64,000 bases of DNA from Pinus tabuliformis (Eukaryota > Streptophyta > Pinopsida > Pinales > Pinaceae). Below the pieces are notes generated by a model, which was not told the origin of the DNA, ran no database searches, and worked only from the letters and a program-made list of their open reading frames with translations. Made by a program: the position numbers and the translations under genes. Location of the stretch: assembly GCA_031772625.1 (NCBI GenBank), contig CM062820.1:1078245369-1078309368 (forward strand). The letters are read 5' to 3'. Below are positions 48,115 to 60,239 of this stretch, one piece after another. Within the stretch, counting starts at the first letter, position 1. The number at the start of each line of letters is the position of its first letter.

Positions 48115-48130
48115 CCTGGCTCTGATACCA
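48115..48130 (-). promoter_or_regulatory. Copia primer binding site
   Basis: The minus strand reads TGGTATCAGAGCCAGG directly after the LTR. It is complementary to the initiator methionine tRNA 3' end, the usual copia PBS. Confidence 0.9.
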
Positions 48131-48414
48131 AATCAGAGAACGTAGATAGGGAAACACACCTTGAATTTACATTGTCGGAGAAGGATTTTATTCATTGTGA
48201 TGAGGCTTCTCGATTCTGAATGGTCGGTGACAGTGGCTTCTTCAAAAAGCTATTTGAATTCTCCAGAAGCTGTGAGACAGCCCTCCTAACTAACTTATCC
48301 TAACTAACTTAATTAACTTAATTAATGTAGAAGCTGTGAGACAGCCCTCCTAACTAACTTAATTAACTTAATTAATGTGGAAGGTCGGTTGGTTGGAATT
48401 AATGTTTTCCAACA
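48131..48414 (-). repeat. 5' LTR of the copia element, with an internal duplication
   Basis: It is 284 bp long, partner of 43048-43258. It is longer because a segment of about 70 bp (AGAAGCTGTGAGACAGCC through ACTTAATTAATG) occurs twice in tandem, around 48264-48378. Confidence 0.88.
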
Positions 48415-48734
48415 TAAAGTTTATGAGAATTCTAACTTTAAAATGAAAGTGTATGCGGTTCCGTTTTGAAAAACAAAAATGTTCTGTGAATTCTAACTTT
48501 CAAGGGGAAGAGTATGTGATTCATCTTTTGTGTGAAAGCGAAGAACAAAAAGAGGGGAAAGAAATTAGTTTGATAGAGCACATAATAAGCATATAACAAA
48601 GAAGAAATGTAATTAAAAGAAACAACGGTGCGGTTGTGTTTGCTAAATGGGATTTTCATTTTTATGAAAGTAATAAGACTAGTATTTTCACATATTCGTG
48701 AAAAGAAAAGCCCAAGCGAAACGTGTGGTATCAA

Positions 48735-49489
48735 TTTCTTGACCAAAGCTAGCGAATTGTTGACCATATGAGAGACATTACTAGCAAACGTTGCTTGATA
48801 TTCCCATTGCTGTGAGAGAAACTATCAAGGCAGGTGTACTAGTTCGTGATGGCCGCGCTGAGCAATGCCCCGAGGTCACTAGCATGCACAACTTGGCCAG
48901 GCTTGAAGCTTCGGCTGAAATGTTCTTGACCATAGCCAGCGAATTGCTGACCAGATGAGAGACATTACACAGCCCTCCCAGCAAACGTTGCTTGAGATTC
49001 CTGATTCCGTCTTTCTCCTTGTCGTTGGACTGGGTTTCCTGGGCATCGACGACCACGCTAATATATTCAGTGCTCTGTTCTCGTCAGACTTGGGTGTCTT
49101 GCATCCTTCATCGTCGTCGACTAAATGTTTAGAATCAACAGTGGTATCGACTTTTTCGGTTGAAAAAATCAATCTAAGAGTTGCAACATCCACGTGCTCA
49201 GTCGGAAAAACAAAATTGACCTGACTAGATGAGAGACATTACGTAGGTCAAGACCGGGGCGAGATAGGCTGCGGGCTTTACCGTTTGCCTTCTCCACCGT
49301 ATTTATAGTCATATGCATGATGACCTTCACAATCTCCATGGGGTTTGGCCGTTTAGATAATCTAGGAAAGCTCGAAACGCTGGATACGCAGAATTTTGGA
49401 TACAGCGTGTTGTTGCAGGCATGATGGACTCCTCCATTCCATTTCCATACATTGCTATTGTTATAAGAGTTTTCTATATCATGCAACAT
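48735..49489 (-). pseudogene. PMEI-like (pectin methylesterase/invertase inhibitor) gene relic
   Basis: The minus-strand frame at 49489-49169 contains HHACNNTLYPKFCVSSVSSF then NPMEIVKVIMHMTINTVEKA. This matches the start of plant PMEI domains, where two Cys bracket a T.YP..C motif and form the first disulfide. Next comes RNVSHLVRS, and then two further versions, CNVSHLVSNSLAMVKNIS (about 48960) and VSHMVNNSLALVKKL (about 48750). They resemble the C-terminal helix (xxVSxLTSNALALVxx) of the same domain. The central helices with the later Cys pair are missing or scrambled, and no signal peptide is joined. PMEI proteins act in the cell wall. This copy cannot encode one as read. The domain call is from motif recognition only. 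Confidence 0.5.
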
Positions 49490-49649
49490 ACAATGTCAAT
49501 TAAATTAACTAATTTCTTAAAAGGAAATTTAAGGAATAAAATTGTAGATGTAATACAAAACAAGATTATTAGCTACAAAGCAGCATAGTCCTTGCTTCTT
49601 GTTGTTAATTAATTGATTATTGCCATGCTTTTAGTTACATCTATGCACA

Positions 49650-49812
49650 TGCTTCCTCTGCACAACCACTTCCATACAAGCTTCCTCCCCACAACTTTCT
49701 CCACATAACAACCTTCATACAAGCTTCCTCCACACAACCACCTCTGTACAAGTTTCCTCTGCACATGCTTCCTCTACACAACAACCTCCATACAAGCTTC
49801 CTCCACACAACC
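49650..49812. repeat. CTTCCTC-CACA-ACC minisatellite
   Basis: Variants of CATACAAGCTTCCTCCACACAACC recur about six times, with unit lengths alternating around 20-45 bp. It is degenerate and has no coding meaning. Confidence 0.8.
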
Positions 49813-50029
49813 TATGCTTGTAGTTTACTACTTACAGTTGATGTTATTTATGTCGAATGAAATGCTAATTTGCAGGGACCGATAAAATAAGTTGTATTTG
49901 TGCATACGTTGTATTTTACATTTTCAGTGAATGCTTTTAGTTTACTATTTTATGAAAAATCTGTTGGTTTCTTCATGGTTTTATAGGTGGACGAAGTGCA
50001 AGTAGGTAGTAGGGATTAATGCAAAGCAT
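49813..50029. other. No feature recognised
   Basis: AT-rich sequence between the minisatellite and the SINE-like element. Confidence 0.4.
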
Positions 50030-50150
50030 ATTTTTTTGATGTGGTTCACGGGCCTAACCCCAAGGGCTTCGGGGAGAATTGACCCTGTGACCTCCCAAAC
50101 GGCGAGGCACTGATTTGACCGGTTGAGCTAACCCATGGGGCTAGCAAGAT
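50030..50150 (-). mobile_element. tRNA-derived SINE-like element
   Basis: On the minus strand, TTAGCTCAACCGG (50131-50119) matches the pol III box A. GGGTCAATTCTC (50085-50074) matches box B (GGTTCRANNCC). The 46-base distance between box starts is that of a tRNA. The body continues with a GC-rich segment and ends in a short A-run (about 50038-50031) before AT-rich flank, as in SINEs. The 5' part does not fold as a full tRNA by eye, and no target duplication is certain. It may instead be a decayed tRNA pseudogene. Confidence 0.5.
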
Positions 50151-51850
50151 AACTATGTTATACTAAAACATGAATGCAATTAATTCAATAAAATCTAGAA
50201 AGGGTGGTGAATGAATTGACTAAATCATCCACACGGTATTGGCATTCATTTCCAAGGTTCAATTTACTAGAATATTGTGCTTCATGATGAAGGTTTTTAA
50301 TTTCTGTGGCATCCCTTGCTCTTTGGGTATGTTTAGTTTCCTTAGAAATTTGCATTTTTGATTAGGATATAAAAATGTGACTAGTCAATCCATTCACTTG
50401 TAAGTGCATAATGCTTTTGTTTGATCAATTTTAATTTCTTGTTCTATGCATCACTTATCCCTTTGTACCATCAAATCATTAACAAAGCCCAAGGTATATT
50501 CATGTAATTGTTCTTCGCCTTTGTAAAAAAAAATACAAAAAATTATTATATAATGGGATCATAAACATTAGTTTGGATTATCTTAAAATCATTGCGCTAG
50601 TTTACTTTGAATTATCTTGGATGTATATGCTATAACAACTATTACAATAGAGCTGGGCATTCACGGTTTTTTATTAATAAAAAACTCCAATTATTTGTTA
50701 CCAGAGTAATTTGAATAATGATGCGAATTTGTTATATAATAATTACACTTGAGATGTAAATCACTAATTTCCGTGTATGTTAGTAAGATAACCATTCTCG
50801 TGTTCCATTGCTATCATATCATAAAATTCATATGTTATTTCAATGTTTTTGCCTACACATGAAAGTGCGAGTAGATTAATTTACCATAATCATGCCATCT
50901 TTCTTCGATAGCATTTCACATTTATAACATTGAGAGTATGGATACATACATTAGTACGAACATTTGGGCATATAATTAATGGTTTTCACTCTTAGTTGAT
51001 GGCTCCACATACGTTGGTTTTTGGACGTTGTCATAAGGAATTGCAGCATGGTCTTACATTTTCAATGGAATATATGAATAATGTTAATTCTAGTTCTCTA
51101 CACACAACATGATTTACACTTTTAAATTTTGTTACATTCATTTTATTTAATCATTAATAATGTGATCACCCATTTTCTAAAAGTTGTTTTTTAATGAAAC
51201 CATAACTGTGAGGAAATGAAAAAACTTTGAAGATTTTTAATGCATTTGAAAAACTTGATTCATTTTTCTTTTCTTTTTAGATTATTATGTAGAAAATTTA
51301 GGAGGATCATTCTGCGAAGGAAGGTGCTTTTATTGTGCACCTCCACACAACGTAACTACGCAACCTACTTTCTAAATAGCTTTGCCTTATCTATTACATT
51401 ACATATGTCTTATCTAAGACACAACATGGAGATACATGGCATTTGGCATTGTTCCTTTACCATATTCGTATGTTTATCAAAAAGGTTGCACAAAGCTAGT
51501 TGTAATAAATTCCAAAATGATCAGAAGTTGTGCAAAGCTTGGAAGTTGTTCAAAGCGTGTAAAATGTGTTTTTAAAGAAAATGTTACATACAATTCATTG
51601 CCTTTGGCATTCTGTCACTACATTCCATCATTTTATTTGGAGAACTTAATCTCTCAATGGGTAGACATGAGATATGGGGGACATGTTAATTTTTCATAGG
51701 GCAACATTATTCTTTGCTATGATAGTTGCATTTTATCATTAATACATTAAGTTCACCCCATATCATTACATTGTTTAGATCTATGCAGTTATATAACATG
51801 TGCAATAAAATAGAAAGAAACAATATCACCATCATCATCAATGCAACGAA
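50151..51850. other. AT-rich, no gene recognised
   Basis: Open frames of 87-111 codons at 51240-51699 have no recognisable domain and overlap each other, which suggests chance. No RNA gene or repeat is evident. Confidence 0.45.
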
Positions 51851-51899
51851 ACATAAAATGAACAATAGAAGAAAGCATGCACACATATAAAGACACTAG

Positions 51900-53980
51900 G
51901 ATTGGTCCAAGACTAGGGCAAAACCCACTATGGGGAAAACCATTGCAAATCTTCTTCTTCTTAGATTGTCATCAAATGATGCAGCAAAAGAGAGCACAAT
52001 GATCTATAACTTTATCTATGCAATAAAACAATAATGATATTCCTGAAACATATCTAATCATGCTAGGAATAAAAATCTTCATACTGATGGTTTTAATGTG
52101 TTGTCACAAACTGATGTCAACTGTTGTATACTGGTGTCACTGAGTCGAACATTGTTGTCATTGTCAATGAGCCCAATACGTATGTTTGTAGCAGATAATA
52201 ACAAATCAGATATACAAATCTATAGATCTATATAACTGTAGAGAGAAACCTAGACCTACCAGATCATTAAATTCAACTGAAGTAAAGATGTCAAACGATA
52301 GATCTGAACTTGAGTCGCTCTCATCAAAACTGTCTGTGTGCGACTGAAACTCCCTGGTTGCTCTCTCGGCCACTATATGCAGGCGATTGTGAATGCACGA
52401 TCGCTCTCAGGAAGTATTTATGCGTGCAACTGTGGCGTAATACACCTACATCCTAGAGTCTCTCCCTTACAGCTACTATGCGAGCCACTGAGATGTCTTT
52501 GTAGATCTCAAGACAACCCTGTGCGAGTGACCAGGGACCTGAACCTTCAGATATGACTCTCAAGCCATAGTCGCTCCCATGAGCCTCTGTTCCAGTGTCC
52601 AAGGGTCTATATTCACTCTCATAGGCTTATGTGCTAGCATCCAGGGACCAAAATGCCCTGTTTTGTGCCAGCGACCGAGATCCAGAAGACCCTAACCCAG
52701 AGCGAACCTTTCGCCTATGATTTCAGACCCTTGAGCGAACTCCTTCCGTCGAACTTGTGCGAACCAAGACAAAAGAGTAGAAGATGTGTCTAAATGATCT
52801 TGAGTTCTCTTCTATTTATAGGCTTTCCTAAGGGTTCACTTGGGGTTAAGACTGACCCAAGCAATTACTCATGTCGTTAGAGCTGACCCATTTCATAATA
52901 CATGTATAAATAAAATAATTCATAACTCAACTTCCGCTTAACCAAATTGGGTGATCTTTAAGTCAATTTTGGTCCTCTCGAAAAGAGGAATCTAATGCAA
53001 TCATTATCGCAGTCATTTGAGTTGTCCAACATGTAAATTTACTGCAATTGACAAAATTAACACTCCCTCTCAACTAAGGAGAATTCCACCTGCCAATATA
53101 TGTCCATCGAACAATATATCATCACAGATCATATTTTTCATGTATTCATCATTCCATGTCCATCACAAATCATCATTGTACATCTCAATCAATCCTTTTC
53201 TCATTCCTATTTATCTCTTGATTTTTCTTGCTCATATGTTGAACATTCTCATATCTAGAAGAAGAAGAATTTGTTACTAGAGGGGAGCTCAAGCTACTAC
53301 CCTTTATTGATCAGGATGTTGTCTGGAATATCTGTCGTCAAGCTATTACCCAGAATGTTTTCATCGAAGAGCATATCATAAGGGAGAACATCTCAACTTG
53401 GAATCCCATCGGGGAGCAATAGCTTCCACCCACACCAAGCAATAGGATAACTCATCACATAGGGGAGTAAACAATTGACCCTAGAATTTCATCGGGGAGC
53501 TTTACCTGCAACCCGGAATGATATTGAGTCATATCAACCCATCCTATTGCATATTGATCTCCGCATTGATGAACCAGTCATGTGGTAGAAAACTTGCATC
53601 ATAATCATCTTGGGTTGTACACCCCCAAGTACACTCTCAACTCGTTGGCCAGACAAGATTGGTACTCCAAACAAGCCTGACTTATAGGTATGATTCCAAC
53701 TAGGGTATACTCTGCAAATACCAAGACAGGGTGAGCTACTACTCCAACCTTATGGGTAATAGATAAGGGTAACCCCCTATTGTCCAGAGTTTCCTCAACC
53801 CTAGGAGTCCTCCATCTCGATTCCTCACCCTGGGAGCTCAAACAGAGTAGGAAGAGTTGGTTTAGTGTCCTCGATAAACGCTGCCCCTCATATGGAGGGG
53901 ATGCTCTCTTAAAACCAAGAACTTTCTCTTTGGTAATGCTTTTGTGAGAATATATGCAATCTGCTTGTCACAATAGCAGT
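51900..53980 (-). mobile_element. 3' end of a Ty1/copia element with its LTR
   Basis: Near 53980-53880 the minus strand reads KQIAYILTKALPKRKFL, the classic C-terminus of copia RNase H. Downstream on that strand comes a 3' untranslated stretch, then a purine-rich TTGAGAGGGAGTG (about 53065). An LTR start TGTTGGACAACTC follows at 53031. Inside the LTR a TATA box lies at 52812-52821. The LTR runs left to about 51850-51900, but its far end was not fixed. Only this end of the element is present. Repeated TCGGGGAGC-like phrases occur in the untranslated part (53280-53520). Confidence 0.65.
52812..52821 (-). promoter_or_regulatory. LTR TATA box (minus strand)
   Basis: CTATAAATAG on the minus strand, about 215 bp into the LTR that starts at 53031, followed by AAGAGAACTCAAG. 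The position is usual for a copia U3 promoter. Confidence 0.6.
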
Positions 53981-54064
53981 TGTTTCCCGTTCATACATAA
54001 CAACAAATCACATATCATGTCAGATCATATGCAATCATATAAATCACAAAATGATACCATAATC

Positions 54065-56110
54065 TGTAACAACCCTGGTGAAAATTCCATGTAATAAAAT
54101 TTAAAAAAAATAACCACAGATGAATGGGATACTTATTCCAAGCTGAATGTTGGGAAAGACATCCCAGGGAGTGTTCATTTGGTTGTTTATGGCGAAGGAA
54201 ATTGGCAAAGGAAATGAATAAGACTTTGAAAAGGGAAAATGGCATTTTGGCATATTTATTTATGAAAATAATGGAAATTAGGAGAAAAAGGAGGTGAAAG
54301 GTCACAAGTTGCATGCGAGGAGGAAAATGAAGGAAAATAATGGAAAATGAAGAAAATAGAGGCCTCATTCATAAAAAGGCTTATGAGGATCAGTTGGTAA
54401 CCTTTTGTCAGTTTATCTTTGGAGCTCTTTCATTATTCTCTCTCTCTCTCATACTCTTGGACACTTAGAGTTTTCTTGGAGCACTTTGGCATTGAAGCAA
54501 GAAAGGAAAAGAAGGAAAGAGAAAACAAAGATCAAGCAGGGAAAGGTAGGATCAAGCAGCTACACTAGGCTTCATTGTAGTTATTGACTTGCATGTGTAT
54601 TTTCCTTGCTAGATTTGGCATGCATGAGATTGCATGTGTTTCTTTTCTACCATGGCATGGGTTTTACCAAGTGTGACAATACTTTCAGCCTAGCCTTTCC
54701 ATTACCTGATAGCTTTGATGAGATGGGTTCTCTCATTTGGTTTATGCGGGATGGCTGAATTAGATTCGAAGTTGAGTGGGGTGAATTTCTGAATTGAGAA
54801 ATACATGGTGTAGTGGTCCTTGAACCTGATTGAGGATGCACGAATCCACTGGCCTAGTAACCCCTGAACCAGACTATGGGTTGCGGTAAAGCTAGATTGT
54901 GTGCCTTGGTGGGTCTAGGAATCCTTGCCATTGAATGGCGGGATATATGGTAAAGCCAAGAGGTAGATTTTTTCTCTGTTGGGCCTAGTGATTCCGGGAT
55001 GGAATGCATGGTAAATCTTGGAGAGTATGTCTTGGTGTAGGGCATAGTGATCCCTGGATCGAACTTCGGATGCACGGTAAATCTTGAGAGATTAGGAGGC
55101 ACTCAAATACCTCACAGTGTAGGCAGAGGACTTCGGTGACATCCACATTGATTTGCTTTTTTGATGTGTTCTATGTGTCCCAAATTCATGCTTGGAGTAT
55201 GGCACGATAGTGATTGGCTGAAGAGAGACTTGGGTCAACAAATCTATGGTCAGTTGGAACGTGGTAGTCCCATCACCAGTTGGTTAATTACATTGATTAA
55301 TGAGAAATTCATTACATTTATTTTCATGTGTAAATGTACTGGTGTATATATGGATTTTGATGGTTGACATGTTTATTGTATTTATGTTCCTATTATGTTG
55401 GTTATATGTACATTTTATGGTAGCAACTATGTTTGGCTCTCAACATGTTTTTACTTGTATTTAAATGGATATTGTATCTATGACCTAATAAGTGATAAGG
55501 CAGCAAAATACATGAGGAAACAATGGTTCATGGTGATTCTCAGATAAGTATGAGATTCCTACACTTAATTATGTTGTTTACACATGTAGGTTACATGTTG
55601 ACAATATCTTTGATGAAATGCTTATCATGGCTAGTAGGGGTATGGTTAAGGTCTTGATCAACTATTTAATTTTGCAGCATTGTTTCCCTATACTTTACTT
55701 GATTTTGAGCTTTCATTCCATTCTAGGCAGTGGCTTGGGCTTTGGGCCTAAAAAAGTGGCTTAAATCTCAAGGTCACTGGTAGAGAACTGGCAAGTTTGG
55801 TCCACAGTCACTGGAATGTAGGCCTATGAGAGTGACTTTAGGTCTGTGGTCACTCCCTTGCCCATAGCATGAGAGCGACTTTGGCCTCAGAGGTCCAAAA
55901 CAACAATGGGACTCAGGGACATGATATTTGAGTGGCTGACTTGTCTCCTGAGGTTTCTGTTGATGATGTTGGATGACCATGTGAAATGTTCTGTTGATTC
56001 CACTTCCATAAGGTCACCTAGGATGTCGAATATGATCATAGTAGCCTCTCCTCTCATGTTTACCCTGGTTTGCATGGTTACTTGAGTGAATGTGGGAAGA
56101 GGGTGTTACA
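54065..56110 (+). repeat. 5' LTR of the chromovirus
   Basis: It begins TGTAACAACCCTGG and ends AGGGTGTTACA, so the LTR ends form the inverted repeat TGTAAC/GTTACA. It matches 62120-64000 throughout. It includes CTCTCTCTC runs near 54440 and a diverged tandem block at 54830-55095. Confidence 0.9.
54830..55095 (+). repeat. Tandem units of about 75 bp inside the LTR
   Basis: Three to four diverged units share GGTAAA, CTTGG, GGGCCTAGTGATCCC-like and GGATGCA words. The 3' LTR has fewer units in the same place (about 62880-63090), so unit number changed after insertion. Confidence 0.65.
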
Positions 56111-56113
56111 GAG

Positions 56114-56126
56114 TGATATCAAAGCA
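56114..56126 (+). promoter_or_regulatory. Primer binding site of the chromovirus
   Basis: TGATATCAAAGCA lies three bases after the LTR end. It is a diverged form of TGGTATCAGAGCA, complementary to initiator methionine tRNA. Confidence 0.75.
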
Positions 56127-56799
56127 TGGTTCAACTCTCAAACTGGATGGGTTGAATGTGTTGGTCATGCATGCATGTCAGTTGCATGTGTGTCTCTTAC
56201 ACTTATATACTTGTTGCAATTTCTTGATGTTGGATTAGGGTTGTAGTATGGTTATCATGGAGAATTTGATGTTGATTTCATGAAGAGTATTTGACATGAG
56301 TATGTGACTGACTGTATATGGTTATTTGTTGCTTACATGTTGATTTTATGTCACCTACTTACATCCTTGTATGTTAGGTTACATTTTGAATATTTTGATT
56401 ACATGCATCAATCTTGTAGGTTGATTACAAGAACTAATCGATTATGTTTGAATACATGTGGTTATGCATATTTGTAGTTGGTTAGGCATTGCTTATGCAT
56501 ATTGTCGATTGGATGTAGCAATATGTACACTAGAGTAATGGTTGTTGTCATGCATGAGGTCATAGCATGCATTATTGATATGGATTTGCATTGATGATTG
56601 AATCCTAGTTAGAGTGATGTTTATGTGTTGATACATTTATTTGTGTATGTCTATACGTTGTTATGATTATGTTATACATGTATCACGTTGATTTGGTGAT
56701 CTTGCAGACAAGGTATCCTCCCCAAGCTAAACTAAGGTACGTTGGTTTATTGTGATTTGGTTTATCTAACAAATTAGGCATTGCAGGAAGAGAAAGATC

Positions 56800-58015
56800 A
56801 AATGTCTAGCAAGGTGGTAGATTACGTAGAATCTCCCTATGCGTCAGATGAAGAACGTGGTGTGGGCATACTTATGATTTGGCAGATACATTAAGAATCT
56901 TGAAGGAAGAGATAAGGAGTTGTAAGGAAGATAATGATCGGATCATAAAGGTGCAAGAGAAGCAAGCAGAGGTCAATATTATACTTCTTCATAGTTTTTC
57001 AAAACTGCAGCAAGAAGGATCGCTTTAGATTAGCCATGCACATGAGGATGGGATTAATGGAGTATATGGTAGTATATATCCTAGTAGACACAAGTCAGAT
57101 AGGTTTGACACACTGAGAGATGGCAGGTTGTTGGACACTTCGAAAGGAGGGGTGATGAGTACATGTATTATTCTAGTTCTGGTTCTGATAGGCATCAAGT
57201 TCGTCATCGCTATTATCCTTAAAGGAGGAATGGTAGGGAATACTTACCAGATGAATTCAAGAAATAAAAACCACCTACTTTTGATGGAGATGTGAAGAAG
57301 CTAGAATATGCAAAGGCTTAGATACTTGGGATGAACAAATTCTTTGAGTTGCATGAGTACACAGATAACATGAAGGCTAGAATAGCTATCTTCAGTTTGA
57401 AAGGTAAAGCATACATCTGGTGGGAAGATGTTAAGCAGGTTAGAGACATTAGGATAGATGACTTGAGTTGGTGAGAATTCAAGAGGCTTTTCAAGAAGAA
57501 GTACTTGTCAAAAAGGTACTACGACAGTAAGGCAAAATAATTCTATGAGTTAAAGATGGGATCAATGACAAATGAAGAGCAAACGACCAAGTTTCTGGAG
57601 CTATTGAGGTATTTACCATATCTTACTAATGAGAAGGCTAAATTTCAGAGGTTTTTCATTAGTTTTACATTAGTATTTAGAGATTGGATTGAATATGATG
57701 AACCTCAGTCACTTGAGGAAGTTATTTGGAAACTGAAGCATTGCTATGAACAATCAAAATGTAAGAATGAATATCAGCATGGATGGAAGGGAAAAGACAA
57801 AGGTAGAGGTAAATGGAAGCCTAACAGGAAAAAGGCCTCAACATGCAAATGGGAAAGAAAATGTGGCTCCGCAAAAGAGACTTAATGTAGCTAGACCGGG
57901 ACATGGGTCACAACAGCAACAACAACAACATAGAGCCTGTGAGGGCATTGGATGGTTGGAGTATTTAACGTGTGGTGAAGAACACCTTAGGAGAGATTGC
58001 TCACAAAATTAGGGT
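56800..58015 (+). pseudogene. Chromovirus gag region
   Basis: Phrases include PPTFDGDVKKLEYAKA, KARIAIFSLKGKAYIWWEDV and FKRLFKKKYLSKRYYDSKA (gag core with the W and F..KY motifs). FYELKMGSMTNEEQTTKFLELLRYL follows, then a basic stretch (GWKGKDKGRGKWKPNRKK) and a zinc knuckle (CGEEHLRRDC near 57975). This is the plant chromovirus gag order. It is a degraded fossil. Confidence 0.8.
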
Positions 58016-58099
58016 GGAAGGCCTAAAATATATAGTGCACAGGAGGCACAGACTGTTGGGGATGTTGGCCAGAGTATTCCACATATCTATGCAGCAATG

Positions 58100-60000
58100 G
58101 ATAGTGGGAAAGAAGAACACCATTCATCTATCATTGATATGGATGTTAAGCTTTGTGATCAAGTTATTTCTATTTTGATTGACCCTCAATATAATTATAA
58201 CTATGTTAGTCCTGACTTGGTGGATAAGTGTGGTTTGAATACAGAATTGCATGCAGAGTCTTGGTTAGTGTAGTTGGCTACATGTACAAAGAAGCGAGTT
58301 CATCATTGGGTAAGATCTTGCACATTTTATTTAGATGGTATGCCTACAAAACACATTTTAAAGTGTTACCATTGGGATCATACAATATGATGTTGGGCAT
58401 GGATTGGTTTTATCTACATAAAACCAAGGTTGACTACTATGACAAAGCTATTAAGTGTGTTGATGACAATGGAGAACCAAAAGTATTGCAAGGTAAGAAG
58501 AAGGCCACATAAGTTAGGATGGTGACAACGTAGCTACAAGAAAGGGTGCAAGATATATGTAGTACACATTTCTAGTGATAAGGGTAAGGAGGTTGAGGAT
58601 GTAGATGTGTTGAACAAGTGACCATTTTTGCAATAGTTTCAGGATGTATTTCCTCAGGACATTACAAAGTTTCCACTTCACTGGGAGGTAGAATTTTCAA
58701 TTGAGTTAGTGCCGGGGGTAGCTCCAACATCGAAAGAACCTTACAAGATGAGCACGCCTGAGTTGGTTGAGTTGAAATTGCAGCTGAAGGAAATGTTGGC
58801 CAAAGGATACACTAGGCCAAGTGTATCACTTTGGGGTGCACCAGTCTTGTTTGTGAGGAAGAAATATGGTACCATCAGATTATGCATTGATTACAGGTAG
58901 TTGAAAAAAGTAATTATCAAGAACATATATCCTTTTCTGAGGATTGATGACTTGTTTGATCAACTGAAGGGAGAAGCAGTGCTCTCGAAAATTGACTTGA
59001 GATATTGATATTGTCAGGTACACACCAAATAGGAGGACATTTACAAGACTGCGTTTAGGACCAAGTATGGGCATTATGAGTTTGTTGTTGTCCCATTTGG
59101 CTTAACTAATGCTCCAACTACATTCATGTGTTTGATGAATAGTGTGTTGCATCCATATTTGGAGAACTTTGTTATTATGTTCATTGATGATATACTGGTA
59201 TATTCCAAAAATGAGGAAGAGCACACCAATCATTTAGCAGTAGTGTTGAGGTTGTTGAGAGAGCATCAGTTGTATGCTAAGCTCAGCAAGTGTAGTTTCT
59301 TTCAGACTGAGGTGCACTACTTGGGATATGTTGTCTCCAAGGAAGGCATTACAGTAGATCCAGAGAAGATAAGGGTCATCATGGAGTGGGTAGCTCCTAA
59401 GAATGTGGATGAGGTAAGATATTTCATGGGTCTGGTAGGCTGTTATATGAGGTTCATCAGGAACTTCTCACAAATGTCTTATTCCATTACATCATTGCAA
59501 AGGAAAGTTAAGAATTTTGAATGGATATAGGAGTGTGAGGCTAGCATTGAGTAGCTTAAGCAGTTGTTGACGCATGCACCAGTACTATAGATCGCAGATC
59601 CAGACAAAGAGTTTGTGGTATGCACAAATGCTTGCAAGAGAGGGCTTGTTGGAGTCCTTATGCAGGATGGATAGGTGGTAGTTTATGAGTCCCGAAAACT
59701 AAATGAGCATGAGAAGAACTACCTGACACATGATCTTGAGTTAGCAACGATTATACATGCACTAAATATGTGGAGGCATTATCTTCTTGGTAGGTGGTTT
59801 ATGCTTATGAGTGATCACATTGGGTTGAGGTATTTGTTTGACCGACCAAATATGAATGCTAGGAAGGCTAGATGGTTGGCCATGATCAACGAGTTTCATT
59901 TCGAGATTAGGTACATCAAAGGCAAAGAGAATAGGGTGGCAGATGCTCTCAGTAGACGGGTACAGGCACATCACTTGGTAGTTGTAAGCTCCTATAGGAC
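58100..60000 (+). pseudogene. Chromovirus protease, RT and RNase H region
   Basis: The protease part ends with LPLGSYNMMLGMDWFYLHK (58360-58440). RT shows [46 protein letters not shown] and [46 protein letters not shown] follows, with FIDDILVYS the catalytic motif. RNase H shows YESRKLNEHEKNYLTHDLELATI, HALNMWRHYLLG and SDHIGLRYLFDRPNMNARKARW, and ends VADALSRR. The RT wording is of chromovirus type. The region has many breaks. Confidence 0.88.
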
Positions 60001-60088
60001 ATACTTACAGGATAAGATATTGCAAGTAGGACAACGGGATGTCAAGTATATGGAGATTGTGCACAAGTTGTAGTAGGGTGATATTATA

Positions 60089-60187
60089 GGTATAGGTATA
60101 GGTAAAGGTACAGGTACAGGTAATGGTACAGGTACAAGTGTCAGTACATGTGCAAGCATAGGCACAGGTACAGGTACAGGTGTAGGT
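60089..60187 (+). repeat. GGTACA hexamer repeat between RNase H and integrase
   Basis: About 16 hexamers of GGTACA, GGTATA and close variants run from the end of the RNase H region. The repeat is imperfect. It is not a usual part of chromovirus pol, so it looks like a later local expansion. Confidence 0.9.
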
Positions 60188-60239
60188 TCACAAGGCATGG
60201 AATATCATATTATAGTAGATGGATTGGTCAGGGTCTGAG

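Larger units (their letters stand above)
43048..48414 (-). mobile_element. Old Ty1/copia retrotransposon with perfect TSD
   Basis: LTRs lie at 43048-43258 and 48131-48414. The flanking target duplication TAAAG is perfect (43043-43047 and 48415-48419). The PBS is at 48115-48130 and a polypurine tract (GGAATTAAGGGGGAG on the minus strand) at 43259-43273. Internal order on the minus strand is gag (about 47240-46615), protease, GAG-pre-integrase and integrase (46615-45400), RT (about 44880-43930) and RNase H (43846-43508). Integrase before RT defines Ty1/copia. The LTRs differ by roughly 15 percent by eye, so it is old, with numerous breaks. The clade within copia is not assigned. Confidence 0.92.

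Noticed and set aside
51240-51699. Open frames of 87-111 codons
   Set aside because: They overlap each other in different frames, have no domain, and sit in surrounding sequence without coding features.
52338-52556. 72-codon open frame
   Set aside because: It lies inside the copia LTR, antisense to its promoter. There is no domain.
53280-53900. Possible host gene with the phrase ATCGGGGAGC repeated
   Set aside because: It lies between copia RNase H and its LTR and is best explained as the untranslated tail of that element.
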